Origin: Aquipuribacter hungaricus
GTDB lineage: Bacteria > Actinomycetota > Actinomycetes > Actinomycetales > JBBAYJ01
Length of the DNA stretch: 37,662 nt
Assembly: GCF_037860755.1 (NCBI RefSeq)
Contig: NZ_JBBEOI010000012.1
Location: 1 to 37,662, forward strand
Direction: 5' to 3'
In this document: in pieces, positions 16,125-25,487 of the stretch
Layout: each line of letters begins with the position of its first letter
Position numbering within the stretch: position 1 is the stretch's first letter
The notes under the pieces: generated by a model
The model's database searches: none
What the model saw: only the letters and a program-made list of their open reading frames with translations
Told to the model about the DNA's origin: nothing
Made by a program: the position numbers and the translations under genes

Positions 16125-17549
16125 TCAGGAGGCCTCGCTCACCGACGACAGGTGGAAGCCGTCGACCAGCAGCGCCGGCGCCTGGGCCCTGGGCAGGTAG
16201 TCCCCGAGCTCGCGGGGCAGGCAGACCTGCGGCGCGCCGGCCCCGCGGACCCGCCCGAGCATGGCGGCGGGGGAGTCGTTGAACCGGAAGTTGGACGTCG
16301 CGCCCACGACCTCGCCGCCGCGGACGACGTACACCCCGTCGCGGGTGAGACCGGTGACGAGCATGGTCTGCTCGTCGACGGTGCGGACGTACCAGAGGCA
16401 GGTGACGAGCAGCCCGTCCCCCATGCCGGCGACCAGGTCGGCGGTGCTGCCCGCACCGCCCTCGAGGTCGACGAGGAGGTTGCCCGCCCACGGCGCGACC
16501 GGCACGCCGGCCAGGGCGGCGGTGTGCCGGCTGGAGACCAGGCCGCCGAGCACGCCGGCGTCGAGGTACCGCGTGCCGGGGACCGCCAGGCCGGTGTCGA
16601 ACACCGAGGAGAAGGCGTCGGTGCTCGTCGCGGCGACGACGTCGCTCGTGCCGAGCACGGGGTGGGCGGGGTCGTCCCGCACGGTCAGCCGGACGTCGGT
16701 GAGCCGCTCGCCGAGACGGGTCCCGCCGCCGGGCCGGGCGAACACGCCCCGGCCGTCGGCCGCGGTGCGGGCGTCGGCGCCGAACAGCCACGAGCCGAGC
16801 ACGTCCGCCGTCGCCGACGGGGTGAGGACGACCCGGTGGCGGCCGGGGGCGACGTCCACCCTGCTCGCCTGCCACTCCAGGCCCTGGACGACCTCGGCGG
16901 CCAGCGCGGGCACGTCGACGTCGGCGGGCTCGCGGCTGCCCGTGCCCGCCCACGCCGAGCGGGTGCGGTCGTGGCTCTTGCCGTTGAGCTCGACGGTCCC
17001 GTACGGCTCGACCGCCCGGTGCCGGGTGCCGGCGCTCGTCGCGGTCCACGTGGTCGTGGTGGTGTGCTCGGCGAAGCCGAACATCTCCCGGCCCTCGGCC
17101 TGGGACCGCGCGAACAGCTCCCCGAGGTCGCGGGCGGTGCCGGCGAGCCGCTCGGGCGACGCCTCGTCCGGCTCCTCCCCGAAGCCCGCGGACACGGGAC
17201 CGGGCACGAGCGGCGCGGCGTCCTCCGCCGCCTCGGCGCGGGCGGCGGCCGCCGCGGCGTCGGCCACGAGCCGGCGGACGCCCGCCACGTCCTGCACCTG
17301 CCGGGTGAGGCCGCCGTAGGCCCGGCCCTGCTCGAGGTCCCGGACCACGACGACGCCCACCGACGTCGTCGACGTGGTGCCCGTGGTGGTGAGCTGGTTG
17401 GCGGCCCACCGGAGGTTGGTGGCGTCGTCGCGGCGCACCACGACGACGACGTCGTCGGCCGCGGCACCCGCCTCCAGCGCGGCGTCCACCAGGTCCTCGA
17501 CCCGGACGTCGGCCCGGGGACCGGACGGCTGGGGGTGCGTGGCGCTCAT
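16125..17549 (-). CDS. pmbA: TldD/PmbA family metallopeptidase subunit TldE (PmbA)
   Basis: 474 residues, the non-catalytic partner of the TldD/TldE heterodimeric protease. It keeps the N-terminal lid-like domain (residues ~15-150), the middle HRVVLTPSATADVLGSWLFG and the C-terminal VTGLTRDGVYVVRGGEVVGA, followed by NFRFNDSP, all characteristic of PmbA/TldE. It lacks the HExxxH motif of TldD. In E. coli the pair trims unfolded and RiPP-type peptides (microcin B17) and CcdA. No RiPP precursor gene was recognised nearby, so the role here is presumably general. ATG 17549 overlaps the tldD stop (ATGA). Confidence 0.92.
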   Translation of the reverse strand: MSATHPQPSGPRADVRVEDLVDAALEAGAAADDVVVVVRRDDATNLRWAANQLTTTGTTSTTSVGVVVVRDLEQGRAYGGLTRQVQDVAGVRRLVADAAAAAARAEAAEDAAPLVPGPVSAGFGEEPDEASPERLAGTARDLGELFARSQAEGREMFGFAEHTTTTTWTATSAGTRHRAVEPYGTVELNGKSHDRTRSAWAGTGSREPADVDVPALAAEVVQGLEWQASRVDVAPGRHRVVLTPSATADVLGSWLFGADARTAADGRGVFARPGGGTRLGERLTDVRLTVRDDPAHPVLGTSDVVAATSTDAFSSVFDTGLAVPGTRYLDAGVLGGLVSSRHTAALAGVPVAPWAGNLLVDLEGGAGSTADLVAGMGDGLLVTCLWYVRTVDEQTMLVTGLTRDGVYVVRGGEVVGATSNFRFNDSPAAMLGRVRGAGAPQVCLPRELGDYLPRAQAPALLVDGFHLSSVSEAS

Positions 17550-19045
17550 GCGCCCTCCTGCTCGGTGTTGAGGACGGAGACGCCCTGGACGACGACGGCG
17601 GGGCAGCCGTGGCTGACGGGGGCGGCCTGGCCGGGCTGGCCCTTGCCGCAGTTGAGCGCTCCCTCGAGCGACCACGTCGACGGGCCGCCCACCGCGGCCA
17701 GGCGCGACCAGAAGTCCGGCGTGGACGCCTGGTAGGCCACGTCGCGGAGCATGCCCTCGACGCGCCCGGACCGGATCCGGTGGAACGTCTGGGCGGTGAA
17801 CTGGAAGTTGAAGCGCTGCATGTCGATGGACCAGGACCGGTCCCCGGTGACGAGGATGCCGTCCTCGACCCCGGCGACGAGCCCGTCGAGGTCCGGGCCG
17901 TCCGGGTCGGCGGCCAGGCTGACGTTGGGCATCCGCTGCAGCGGCGCGGAGACCGGGGTGTCGGCGTAGGCGCAGCCGTTGGAGGTCTCGCCGCGCTCGG
18001 CCGCCATCGCCCGGTCCAGCTGGTAGCCGACGTGGACGCCGTCGCGGACGATGTCCCAGGTCTGCGCCGGGACGCCCTCGTCGTCCCAGCCGACCGTCGA
18101 CAGCCCGTGCTCGACGACCCGGTCGCCGGTGACGGTCATGAGGTCGCTGCCGTAGCGGCGGCTGCCGAGCTGGTCCGGCGTCGCGAACGACGTGCCGGCG
18201 TACGCGGCCTCGTAGCCCAGGGCGCGGTCCAGCTCGGTGGCGTGGGCCACCGACTCGTGGATGGTCAGCCACAGCTGGCTGGGGGCGATGACGAGGTCGT
18301 AGCGGCCGGGCTCGACCGACGGGGCGGCGAGCTTCTCCCGCGCGAGCGCGGCGAGGCCCGGCACCTCCAGCGGCAGCGGCGCGCCGGGACCGACCATGTG
18401 CTCCCAGCCTCGCCCCACCGGCGGGGCGAGCGAGCGGACGGTGTCGACCCGGCCGTCGTCGGCGACGACGACCGCGGTGACCCCCGGGTGCATCCGGACC
18501 CGCTGCTGCACGGTGCGGCCGCCGTCGAGGTCGGCGTAGAACTTCTGCTCCTTGACGCACCAGGACTCGGCCTCGGCGTGCGCGGCGCCGGAGGCGAGGA
18601 CCTGCTCGCCCCAGCCGAGCAGCAGGCCCGCCTGCTCGTCGGCGGGCACGTCGAACGGGTCCTGCTCGTAGGAGGACACCCAGGTCCCCTGCTGCACCGG
18701 CACGGGCGCGAGCTCCACCGGGCGGAGCACGAGCGGGCGGGCGACCCGGGCGCTGCGGACCGCGAGGGCGGCGGTGCGGGCCGCGGCGCCGGGGTCCAGG
18801 CTGCCGGTGGCCGCGAAGCCCCAGGCCCCGTCGAGGACGACCCGGACCGACAGACCGGCCTCGGTGACGTCGCTCGTGCCCTCGACCGCCCGGTCGCGCA
18901 CCCGGACGACCGTCTCGCGGACCTGCTGGACGCGCACGGCCGCGTACGCCGCGCCGGCGTCGCGGGCCACCTGCAGGGCCGCGTCCGCGAGGGCGTCCAG
19001 GGGCAGGGCGAGGAAGTCGGCGTCGACGTCTCGGGGGGTGCTCAC
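17546..19045 (-). CDS. tldD: TldD family zinc metallopeptidase, catalytic subunit
   Basis: 499 residues. The zinc motif HExxxH is H263-E-S-V-A-H268 within TIHESVAHATELDRALGYEA. A conserved cysteine near the C-terminus (ALNCGKGQPGQ) matches the third zinc ligand of TldD. RRYGSDLMTVTGDR and GVPAQTWDIVRDGV are also family-typical. It pairs with PmbA to form a closed-chamber protease that degrades unstructured peptides. GTG 19045 (reading VSTPRDVDADFLALP) is chosen over the upstream ATG at 19081 because a -10-like TACGGT ends 7 nt before it. The upstream extension would be Pro/Gly-rich and unlike homologues. Confidence 0.93.
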   Translation of the reverse strand: MSTPRDVDADFLALPLDALADAALQVARDAGAAYAAVRVQQVRETVVRVRDRAVEGTSDVTEAGLSVRVVLDGAWGFAATGSLDPGAAARTAALAVRSARVARPLVLRPVELAPVPVQQGTWVSSYEQDPFDVPADEQAGLLLGWGEQVLASGAAHAEAESWCVKEQKFYADLDGGRTVQQRVRMHPGVTAVVVADDGRVDTVRSLAPPVGRGWEHMVGPGAPLPLEVPGLAALAREKLAAPSVEPGRYDLVIAPSQLWLTIHESVAHATELDRALGYEAAYAGTSFATPDQLGSRRYGSDLMTVTGDRVVEHGLSTVGWDDEGVPAQTWDIVRDGVHVGYQLDRAMAAERGETSNGCAYADTPVSAPLQRMPNVSLAADPDGPDLDGLVAGVEDGILVTGDRSWSIDMQRFNFQFTAQTFHRIRSGRVEGMLRDVAYQASTPDFWSRLAAVGGPSTWSLEGALNCGKGQPGQAAPVSHGCPAVVVQGVSVLNTEQEGA

Positions 19046-19052
19046 ACGCGGC

Positions 19053-19058
19053 ACCGTA
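19053..19058 (-). promoter_or_regulatory. -10 element of tldD-pmbA, leaderless
   Basis: TACGGT on the minus strand ends 7 nt before GTG 19045. It lies in the 43-nt gap after the quinone oxidoreductase gene. Confidence 0.45.
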
Positions 19059-19088
19059 CGAGGTCCGGGCCCCGCGGGCACACCCGCG

Positions 19089-20081
19089 TCAGGGGCGCAG
19101 GACGAGCTTGCCGACCGTGCGGCGGGCGCGGAGGTCCTCGTGGGCCAGCCGGGCGTCCGCCAGCGCGTACTCCCCGCCGAGCACGGGCCGCAGCAGCCCG
19201 GCGCGCGTCATCGACAGCAGCTCGTCCATGGCCGCGCGGAGCCCGCCGTGCGCCAGCGCCGCCTGCAGCCAGAAGCCCGCGACGGTCCGCGAGGTGGCCA
19301 TGAGGTCCACCGGGGGGATGCTCCGGCCGGCCCGGCGCGAGGCCATGCCGAACACCACGAGCCGCCCCAGCGGGGCCAGCGCCAGGTACGAGCCGTTGAA
19401 GACGTCGCCGCCGGTCATCTCCAGCACGACGTCGACGCACTCGCCGTCGTTGGCGGACATGAGCAGGTCGCGGACCGCGCCGGCGCCGGCCTCGGCGGCG
19501 GCGGCCGCGTCGACGACGACGTCCGCGCCCAGGTCGGCGGCCAGGGAGCGCTTGTCCGGCGTCGAGGCCGAGGCGATGACCCGGCCGGCGTGCCAGCGGG
19601 CGGCCAGCTGCACCGCGACCGTGCCGACGCCGCCGGCCGCGCTGTGCACGACGACGCTCTCGCCGGGCGCCATCCGGGTCGAGGTCCGCAGCAGGTGCCA
19701 GGCGGTGACGCCCTGGAGGACCAGCGCGCAGGCGTCCGCGCCGGGCAGGTCCTCGCCGATCTCGACGGTGCTGTCGACCGGGCACACGGCCAGCTCGGCG
19801 TAGCCGCCGGTCGGCACCAGCGCCACGACCCGGCGCCCGAGCAGCCCGGCGTCGGTCCCCGCGCCGCACGCGACGACCCGGCCGACGACCTCCGCGCCCG
19901 GCACGAGCGGCAGCTGCTGCGGGGCGAGGTAGGTGTTCTCCGTCGTGTGGGTGTCGGCGTAGTTGACGCCGACGACCTCGACGCGGACGAGCACCTCGCC
20001 CGGGCCGGCGACGGGGTCCGGCACCTCGGCCTCGACGAGGACCTCGGGCCCGCCGAACCGCTGCACCACCACCGCACGCAC
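19089..20081 (-). CDS. Quinone oxidoreductase-like MDR family protein (zinc-independent)
   Basis: 330 residues of the medium-chain dehydrogenase/reductase superfamily, NADPH:quinone oxidoreductase type. VRAVVVQRFGGPEVL opens the GroES-like domain. VVHSAAGGVGTVAVQLA (~147-163) is the Rossmann AAGGVG motif for NADPH. The zinc-ligand cysteines and GHE motif of alcohol dehydrogenases are absent. The C-terminus (ARLAHEDLRARRTVGKLVL) is typical of QOR. It reduces quinones or other electrophilic enones; the physiological substrate is unknown. GTG 20081 is chosen because TATGGT ends 6 nt upstream and the domain starts immediately after. An upstream in-frame extension to 20207 is rejected as it is Pro/Gly-rich and non-homologous. 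Confidence 0.88.
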   Translation of the reverse strand: MRAVVVQRFGGPEVLVEAEVPDPVAGPGEVLVRVEVVGVNYADTHTTENTYLAPQQLPLVPGAEVVGRVVACGAGTDAGLLGRRVVALVPTGGYAELAVCPVDSTVEIGEDLPGADACALVLQGVTAWHLLRTSTRMAPGESVVVHSAAGGVGTVAVQLAARWHAGRVIASASTPDKRSLAADLGADVVVDAAAAAEAGAGAVRDLLMSANDGECVDVVLEMTGGDVFNGSYLALAPLGRLVVFGMASRRAGRSIPPVDLMATSRTVAGFWLQAALAHGGLRAAMDELLSMTRAGLLRPVLGGEYALADARLAHEDLRARRTVGKLVLRP

Positions 20082-20087
20082 CCGGGG

Positions 20088-20093
20088 ACCATA
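20088..20093 (-). promoter_or_regulatory. -10 element of the quinone oxidoreductase gene, leaderless
   Basis: TATGGT on the minus strand ends 6 nt before GTG 20081. No -35 is recognised. Confidence 0.5.
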
Positions 20094-20198
20094 ACCGGCC
20101 GGGGGCGGCGCGACCGTCGGCGGTGCTCCGCCCGGGGACCCCGGCGACGCAGGGTCACGCCACGGCGATCGTGCGTGCCCGCGCCTGCCCCCGCGACC

Positions 20199-20226
20199 GG
20201 CCCGCACCGACCGGTCCGTGCCGGCC
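20199..20226. promoter_or_regulatory. 28-bp near-perfect dyad upstream of fabG (possible operator)
   Basis: The half-sites GGCCCGCACCGACC (20199-20212) and GGTCCGTGCCGGCC (20213-20226) are mirror images, with 12 of 14 pairs complementary and two C:C mismatches. It is centred about 50 bp upstream of the fabG -10, in the 194-bp gap between qor and fabG. It could bind a dimeric regulator of fatty-acid genes; the regulator is unknown. The rest of the gap (20094-20198 and 20227-20262) shows nothing else clear. Confidence 0.35.
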
Positions 20227-20257
20227 GGGCGTCGTCCGCAGCCGCCCCTCCCGGTGA

Positions 20258-21001
<744 letters not shown>

Positions 21002-21036
21002 CGCCCGCCCCGGGCGCGACGGAGAAGGAGCACGTC

Positions 21037-21804
21037 ATGGGTCTGCTCGACGGCAAGCAGCTGCTGGTCACCGGCGTCCTCAAGGACAACTCGATCGCGT
21101 TCCACGTCGCGCGCCTGGCGCAGGACGAGGGCGCCACGGTCGTGCTGTCCTCGTTCGGCCGGATGATGAAGATCACGCAGGCCATCGCCCGGCGCCTGCC
21201 GAAGCCGGCGCCGGTCGTCGAGCTCGACGTCACCGACACCGAGCACCTGGACACCCTCGCGGCGCGGGTGGGCGAGCACGTGGACCACCTGGACGGGGTG
21301 CTGCACTCCATCGGCTTCGCGCCGCAGACCGCGCTCGGCGGCAACTTCCTCCAGACCTCGTGGGAGGACGTGGCGACCGCGGTCCACGTGTCCGCCTACT
21401 CCCTCAAGGCGCTCGCCGTCGCCTCGCGCCCGCTGCTGCGCCCGGGCTCCAGCGTCGTCGGCCTCACCTTCGACGCGACGGTCGCCTGGCCGGTGTACGA
21501 CTGGATGGGCGTGGCCAAGGCCGCCTTCGAGTCCACCGCCCGGTACCTGGCGCGCGACCTCGGCCCCGAGGGCGTCCGGGTCAACCTCGTCGCCGCCGGC
21601 CCGCTCCGCACCACCGCGGCGACGTCGATCCCGGGCCTGGACGCCGTGGAGGCGACCTGGGCCGAGCGCGCCCCGCTCGGCTGGGACGTCACCGACCCCG
21701 AGCCGACCGCCCGGGCCTGCTGCGCGCTGCTGTCGGACTGGTTCCCCGCGACGACCGCGGAGATCGTCCACGTGGACGGCGGCGTCCACGCGATGGGCGT
21801 CTGA
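21037..21804 (+). CDS. fabI: Enoyl-[acyl-carrier-protein] reductase (FabI/InhA type)
   Basis: 255 residues. The divergent glycine motif is GVLKDNSIAFHVA (13-25), as in InhA/FabI, and the active site is Y154-x6-K161 (YDWMGVAK). LHSIGFAP (89-96) and ETWxER-like ATWAERAPLG are also family landmarks. It performs the last, NADH-dependent step of each FAS-II elongation cycle and is the target class of isoniazid and triclosan; sensitivity cannot be predicted here. GGAGAAGGAG lies 7 nt upstream of ATG 21037, a strong ribosome-binding site suited to an internal operon gene. It is followed by sixA after 2 nt. Confidence 0.95.
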   Translation: MGLLDGKQLLVTGVLKDNSIAFHVARLAQDEGATVVLSSFGRMMKITQAIARRLPKPAPVVELDVTDTEHLDTLAARVGEHVDHLDGVLHSIGFAPQTALGGNFLQTSWEDVATAVHVSAYSLKALAVASRPLLRPGSSVVGLTFDATVAWPVYDWMGVAKAAFESTARYLARDLGPEGVRVNLVAAGPLRTTAATSIPGLDAVEATWAERAPLGWDVTDPEPTARACCALLSDWFPATTAEIVHVDGGVHAMGV

Positions 21805-21806
21805 CG

Positions 21807-22340
21807 GTGGCCGAGGTCCGCCGGGGCTCGCGCCGGCTGCTCGTCGTCCGACACGCCAAGGCGGGCTACCCCGACGGGGTGGCGGACGTCGACCGGCCGC
21901 TGACCGAGCGCGGGGAGCACGACGCCGAGGCGCTGGGCTCGTGGCTCGTGCGCGAGCGGTTCGTCCCCGACGTCGTCCTCGTCTCGCCGGCCGAGCGCAC
22001 CGCGCGGACCTGGGCGCTCGCGTCGCAGGCGCTGGGGGACGCGCGGCCCGAGGTCCACGTCGACCGCCGGCTCTACAACGGCGACGCCGACACCGTGCTG
22101 GAGCTCGTGCGCGAGACCGGCGGGGACGCGCACACCGTCGCCGTCGTGGGGCACGAGCCGGGCCTGTCCACGCTGGCACGCACCCTCGCCGACCCCGCGA
22201 CGTCGGACCCGGAGGAGATCGCCGGTCTGGGCGACCGGTTCCCGACCGCCGGCGTCGTCGTCCTGCGGACCCGGCTGCCGTGGTCGGACACCCCGCTCGG
22301 CGGGCTCGTCCTGTCGCGCGTGGTCGTGCCCCGGCCCTGA
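21807..22340 (+). CDS. sixA: SixA-like phosphohistidine phosphatase (histidine phosphatase superfamily)
   Basis: 177 residues. LLVVRHAKAG (~10-19) is the RH(G/A) catalytic motif, PLTERGEHDAEALG the conserved helix, SPAERTARTW the phosphate-pocket Arg segment, and VVGHEPGLSTLA the second catalytic His. Size and motifs fit SixA, which dephosphorylates phosphohistidine on HPt domains or phosphotransferase proteins. The substrate here is not known. GTG 21807 follows the fabI stop by 2 nt. A CTG overlapping that stop (21801) is in frame two codons upstream, but the GTG is the simpler start. The stop codon is the loop of a hairpin. Confidence 0.88.
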   Translation: MAEVRRGSRRLLVVRHAKAGYPDGVADVDRPLTERGEHDAEALGSWLVRERFVPDVVLVSPAERTARTWALASQALGDARPEVHVDRRLYNGDADTVLELVRETGGDAHTVAVVGHEPGLSTLARTLADPATSDPEEIAGLGDRFPTAGVVVLRTRLPWSDTPLGGLVLSRVVVPRP

Positions 22341-22347
22341 GGGCCGG
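22331..22347. terminator. Hairpin with the TGA stop codon as its loop
   Basis: CCGGCCC (22331-22337) and GGGCCGG (22341-22347) form a perfect 7-bp stem around TGA (22338-22340), the sixA stop. It lies between convergent genes, with no T tract. It repeats the design seen at 5877-5909. Confidence 0.55.
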
Positions 22348-22359
22348 TCCGCGCGCGCG

Positions 22360-23325
22360 TCAGCCTGAGGGCCCCGCGTCGCCGGGGTCGGACAGGTGCC
22401 CGGCCACCAGGGCACGCAGCTCCTCGACGTGGCCGACGAGCACGTGGCCGCCGCCCTCGGGCTCGACGAGCCGGCCGCGCGGCAGCCGGGCCGCGAACGC
22501 CGCGGCGTCGGCGTGCGGGGCCAGGACGGCGGCGGCAGCGTTGAGGACCAGGGTCGGGGCGACGACCCGGTCGACGGGCACGTCGCCGGCCAGCAGCTCA
22601 CGCGCCTGCACGGCGTCCAGCACCAGCCCGCGGGCCCTGGGCGCCAGCGGCAGCAGCGTGTCGTTGACCGCGGCCAGCTCCGCGCGGGCGGCCGGGTCGA
22701 GGTCGCGGGGCCGTGCCCCTGCCGCCAGCCCCACCAGCGCGGGGGAGGCGGTCATCGCCCACACCAGCGGCTCGGCCCGGGCGAGCAGGCGCACCAGAGC
22801 CACCGGCGGCAGCGGTGCGCGGCCCGCGGTCGGGAGCAGCGGGGACTCCAGGAGCAGGGAGCGCACGCGCTCCGGGTGCTCGCCGGCGAACCGGAGCGCG
22901 GTCGCCGAGCCGGCGCTGAGGGCGACGACGTCCACCCGGTCCAGGCCCAGCGCGTCGAGCAGCCCGGCCAGCACGGCGGACTGGCCGCGGGTGGACGGGT
23001 CGGCCGGGACCCCGGAGCCGGGGTAGCCGGCCCGCGACACGGCGAGCACGTCGTGCCCGGGGCCGAGCCGGCGGCGCGCCCAGTCGACCCCCTGGTCCCA
23101 GCCGCCGCCGCTGCCGTGCAGGACGAGGACCGGGGGCCCCTGCCCGTACCGCGCCCACCGCACCGTCGTGCCGGCGATGTCCAGGTCGTGCAGCGGCACG
23201 TCCGGGTGCGCCAGCCGCCGTGCTGCCGCGGCCGCGTCCCGCCGGTAGGCGCGGCCGCTGACGACCGCGGTGGCACGCGCCGGCCACGACGGGCGGGGGG
23301 ACGCCGGCGGGCTCACCCCGCCCAT
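22360..23325 (-). CDS. Alpha/beta-hydrolase fold protein
   Basis: 321 residues. HGSGGGWDQG (70-79) is the oxyanion region, ALSAGSA (135-141) the nucleophile elbow with S137 and Ala in place of the first Gly, and EGGGHVLVGH near residue 295 holds the catalytic His. The fold is complete from VLVLHGSG to the C-terminus. The substrate is unknown; the family covers esterases, haloperoxidases and lactonases. GGAGGGG lies 5 nt before ATG 23325, a good ribosome-binding site, and GTG 23316 is an alternative start. It lies 64 nt downstream of serB in the same direction and may share its transcript. Confidence 0.83.
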   Translation of the reverse strand: MGGVSPPASPRPSWPARATAVVSGRAYRRDAAAAARRLAHPDVPLHDLDIAGTTVRWARYGQGPPVLVLHGSGGGWDQGVDWARRRLGPGHDVLAVSRAGYPGSGVPADPSTRGQSAVLAGLLDALGLDRVDVVALSAGSATALRFAGEHPERVRSLLLESPLLPTAGRAPLPPVALVRLLARAEPLVWAMTASPALVGLAAGARPRDLDPAARAELAAVNDTLLPLAPRARGLVLDAVQARELLAGDVPVDRVVAPTLVLNAAAAVLAPHADAAAFAARLPRGRLVEPEGGGHVLVGHVEELRALVAGHLSDPGDAGPSG

Positions 23326-23389
23326 GCTGCCCCTCCGCCACCGTCACGGGGAGGGGGCCCGTCCCGGGGGCTCCGGTGCTGTCCGGGTC

Positions 23390-24586
23390 CTAGGTCGCCG
23401 TGGCGGCGTCGGCGATCTCGTCGGCGTCCAGCCCGAGCAGGAAGAGCACGGAGTCCAGGTACGGCCCGGTGAGCGAGGCGTCGGCCTGCTCGGCCACGAC
23501 GGGCTTGGCCTGGAACGCCACCCCCAGGCCGGCGGCGCCCAGCATGTCCAGGTCGTTCGCGCCGTCGCCGACGGCCACGGTGCGGCTCATCGGCAGGCCC
23601 TCGCTGCGGGCGAAGTCGCGCAGGGCCGTGGCCTTGGCCGCGCGGTCGACGACACCGCCGAGCACCCGCCCGGTGAGCCGGCCGTCGGAGACCTCGAGCC
23701 GGTTCGCCCGCGCGAGCCGGATGCCGAGCGACACCGCGAGCGGCCCGACGACCTCCATGAACCCGCCGGACACCAGCGCCACCGTGAAGCCCAGCTCGCG
23801 CAGGGTCCGGACCAGGGTGCGGGCGCCGGGGGTGAGGCGGAGCTCCGCGCGGACCTCGTCGAACACCGACACCGGCAGCCCGACCAGGGTGGCGACGCGC
23901 TCGTGGAGCGAGGCCGCGAAGTCGAGCTCGCCGCGCATCGCCCGCTCGGTGACCGCCGCCACCTCCGCCTGCGTGCCCGCGTGCGCCGCGAGGAGCTCGA
24001 TGACCTCGTCCTGGATGAGCGTGGAGTCGACGTCCATGACGACGAGCCGACGGCCGTGGCGGACGATGCCGGCGGGGGAGACGGCGACGTCGGCACCGTG
24101 GCCGACCGCGGCCCGGGTGAGGTCCCGGCGCAGGTCGGCGAGGTCCGGCACGCCCGAGACGTCCAGCTCGAGCGCGGTCACCGGTCGGCGGGCCAGCCGC
24201 CGGATGCGGTCGACGTTGGCGCCCCGGCCGGCGAGCTCGGCGGTCACGGCCTGCACCGCGGCGGGCAGAAGCGGGCGCCCGAGCATGGTGACGTGGAGCC
24301 GGCCCTCGGCCCGCCCGGGGCCCTCGTCCTGGCCGGGCTCGGTGGTGCACGCCAGGTCCAGCGAGCCGGCCACCTCGTGCAGCCGGTGGCCGAGACGGTC
24401 GACGTCGGCTGCGGACAGCCCGCCGGTGCCGAGCAGCACGCCGAGGGTGAGGTGGCCGCGGACGACGACCTGCTCGACGTCGAGCACGTCGGCGCCGCCG
24501 GCGGCCTCGAACACCGCCGCCGTCACGCCCGGGCGGTCGAGCCCGGTGACGGTGAGGAGCAGGGTGGTGGGCTCCCCGTCGGTCAC
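23390..24586 (-). CDS. serB: Phosphoserine phosphatase SerB with N-terminal ACT domains
   Basis: 398 residues. Residues ~5-80 and ~95-170 are two ACT-like regulatory domains (LLTVTGLDRPGVTAAVFEAA and RLHVTMLGRPLLPAAVQAVT). The HAD phosphatase domain follows: DVDST at 185-189 (nucleophile D185), VSGGFMEVV at ~272, and GDGANDLDML at 340-349. It makes L-serine from phosphoserine; ACT domains suggest feedback by serine. GTG 24586 lies 7 nt after a -10-like TAGTGT that overlaps the TAG stop of the upstream LLM gene, so it probably has its own leaderless promoter despite a 10-nt gap. Confidence 0.95.
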   Translation of the reverse strand: MTDGEPTTLLLTVTGLDRPGVTAAVFEAAGGADVLDVEQVVVRGHLTLGVLLGTGGLSAADVDRLGHRLHEVAGSLDLACTTEPGQDEGPGRAEGRLHVTMLGRPLLPAAVQAVTAELAGRGANVDRIRRLARRPVTALELDVSGVPDLADLRRDLTRAAVGHGADVAVSPAGIVRHGRRLVVMDVDSTLIQDEVIELLAAHAGTQAEVAAVTERAMRGELDFAASLHERVATLVGLPVSVFDEVRAELRLTPGARTLVRTLRELGFTVALVSGGFMEVVGPLAVSLGIRLARANRLEVSDGRLTGRVLGGVVDRAAKATALRDFARSEGLPMSRTVAVGDGANDLDMLGAAGLGVAFQAKPVVAEQADASLTGPYLDSVLFLLGLDADEIADAATAT

Positions 24587-24593
24587 GCCCGCG

Positions 24594-24599
24594 ACACTA
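24594..24599 (-). promoter_or_regulatory. -10 element of serB overlapping the upstream stop codon
   Basis: TAGTGT on the minus strand ends 7 nt before GTG 24586. Its first three bases are the TAG stop of the LLM oxidoreductase gene. Confidence 0.45.
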
Positions 24600-25487
24600 G
24601 CCGCGGGCGCCGGCCTGCTCGTTGACGCGGTCGCGCCAGGCCACCCAGCGCGCGACCTGGTCCAGGTCGTGGTCCGGGCCGCCGACGCCCAGGGTGAACA
24701 GGCGGGTGCCCATCGCCAGCAGCCGGTCGGCCTTCTCGTCGGGCTCGCCCTCGACCCCGGCCGAGCGCTCGATGGCCGAGGCCTCGCGCTCCTCGGAGGC
24801 GCACCACTCGTCCAGGACGCGGTGCTTGCGGCTGATGACGTCCGGGTCGCCGAAGCCGTGCCAGATGTCGGCGTGGCGGGCGGTGAGCCGCAGCGTCTTC
24901 TTCTCGCCGCCGCCGCCGACCAGGACGGGGATCCGACGGGTCGGGGCGGGGGTGAGCTGCGACCAGCGCGCCTCGATCCGCACCAGGTCGTCGGCCAGGG
25001 ACGCGAGCCGGCTCCCGGCGGTGCCGAAGTCGTAGCCGTACTCGTCGTAGTCCCGCTGGAACCAGCCGGCGCCGATGCCGAGCACCAGCCGGCCGCCGCT
25101 GATGTGGTCGACGGTGCGGGCCATGTCCGCGAGCAGCTCGGGGTTGCGGTAGGACGTGCACGTGACGAGCGCGCCGATCTCCACGCGGCTCGTCTGCTCC
25201 GCCCAGGCGCCGAGCATCGTCCAGCACTCGAAGTGCTTGCCGTCGGGCTCCCCGTACAGCGGGAAGAAGTGGTCCCAGTTGAAGACCACGTCGACGCCGA
25301 CCGCCTCGGCGCGGTCGACGGCCCGGCGGATGTCGTCGTAGGAGGCGTGCTGCGGCTGCAGCTGGACGCCGATCCGCACCGGGCGTCCGGCCGCGACGGC
25401 CGCGCCGTCGTAGTCGGGCCCGCCGGCGGTCTCGTCGACGCCGGCGGCGTCGGGGGCGCCCTCGTCGGGCGTGCTCGCGTCGCTCAC
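24597..25487 (-). CDS. LLM class F420-dependent oxidoreductase
   Basis: A 296-residue TIM-barrel protein of the luciferase-like monooxygenase superfamily. Visible marks are [20 protein letters not shown] (37-56), [53 protein letters not shown] and [20 protein letters not shown]. This last block, with GAGW, is typical of actinobacterial members predicted to use coenzyme F420 rather than FMN. The substrate is unknown. The first ~35 residues are a low-complexity tail. GTG 25487 overlaps the glgC stop (GTGA), so it is translationally coupled to glgC, though a metabolic link is not evident. Confidence 0.88.
   Translation of the reverse strand: MSDASTPDEGAPDAAGVDETAGGPDYDGAAVAAGRPVRIGVQLQPQHASYDDIRRAVDRAEAVGVDVVFNWDHFFPLYGEPDGKHFECWTMLGAWAEQTSRVEIGALVTCTSYRNPELLADMARTVDHISGGRLVLGIGAGWFQRDYDEYGYDFGTAGSRLASLADDLVRIEARWSQLTPAPTRRIPVLVGGGGEKKTLRLTARHADIWHGFGDPDVISRKHRVLDEWCASEEREASAIERSAGVEGEPDEKADRLLAMGTRLFTLGVGGPDHDLDQVARWVAWRDRVNEQAGARG

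Noticed and set aside
16125-19045. A RiPP biosynthesis locus suggested by the TldD/TldE protease pair
   Set aside because: No precursor peptide, cyclodehydratase or other maturation gene was found nearby; housekeeping TldD/E pairs are widespread.
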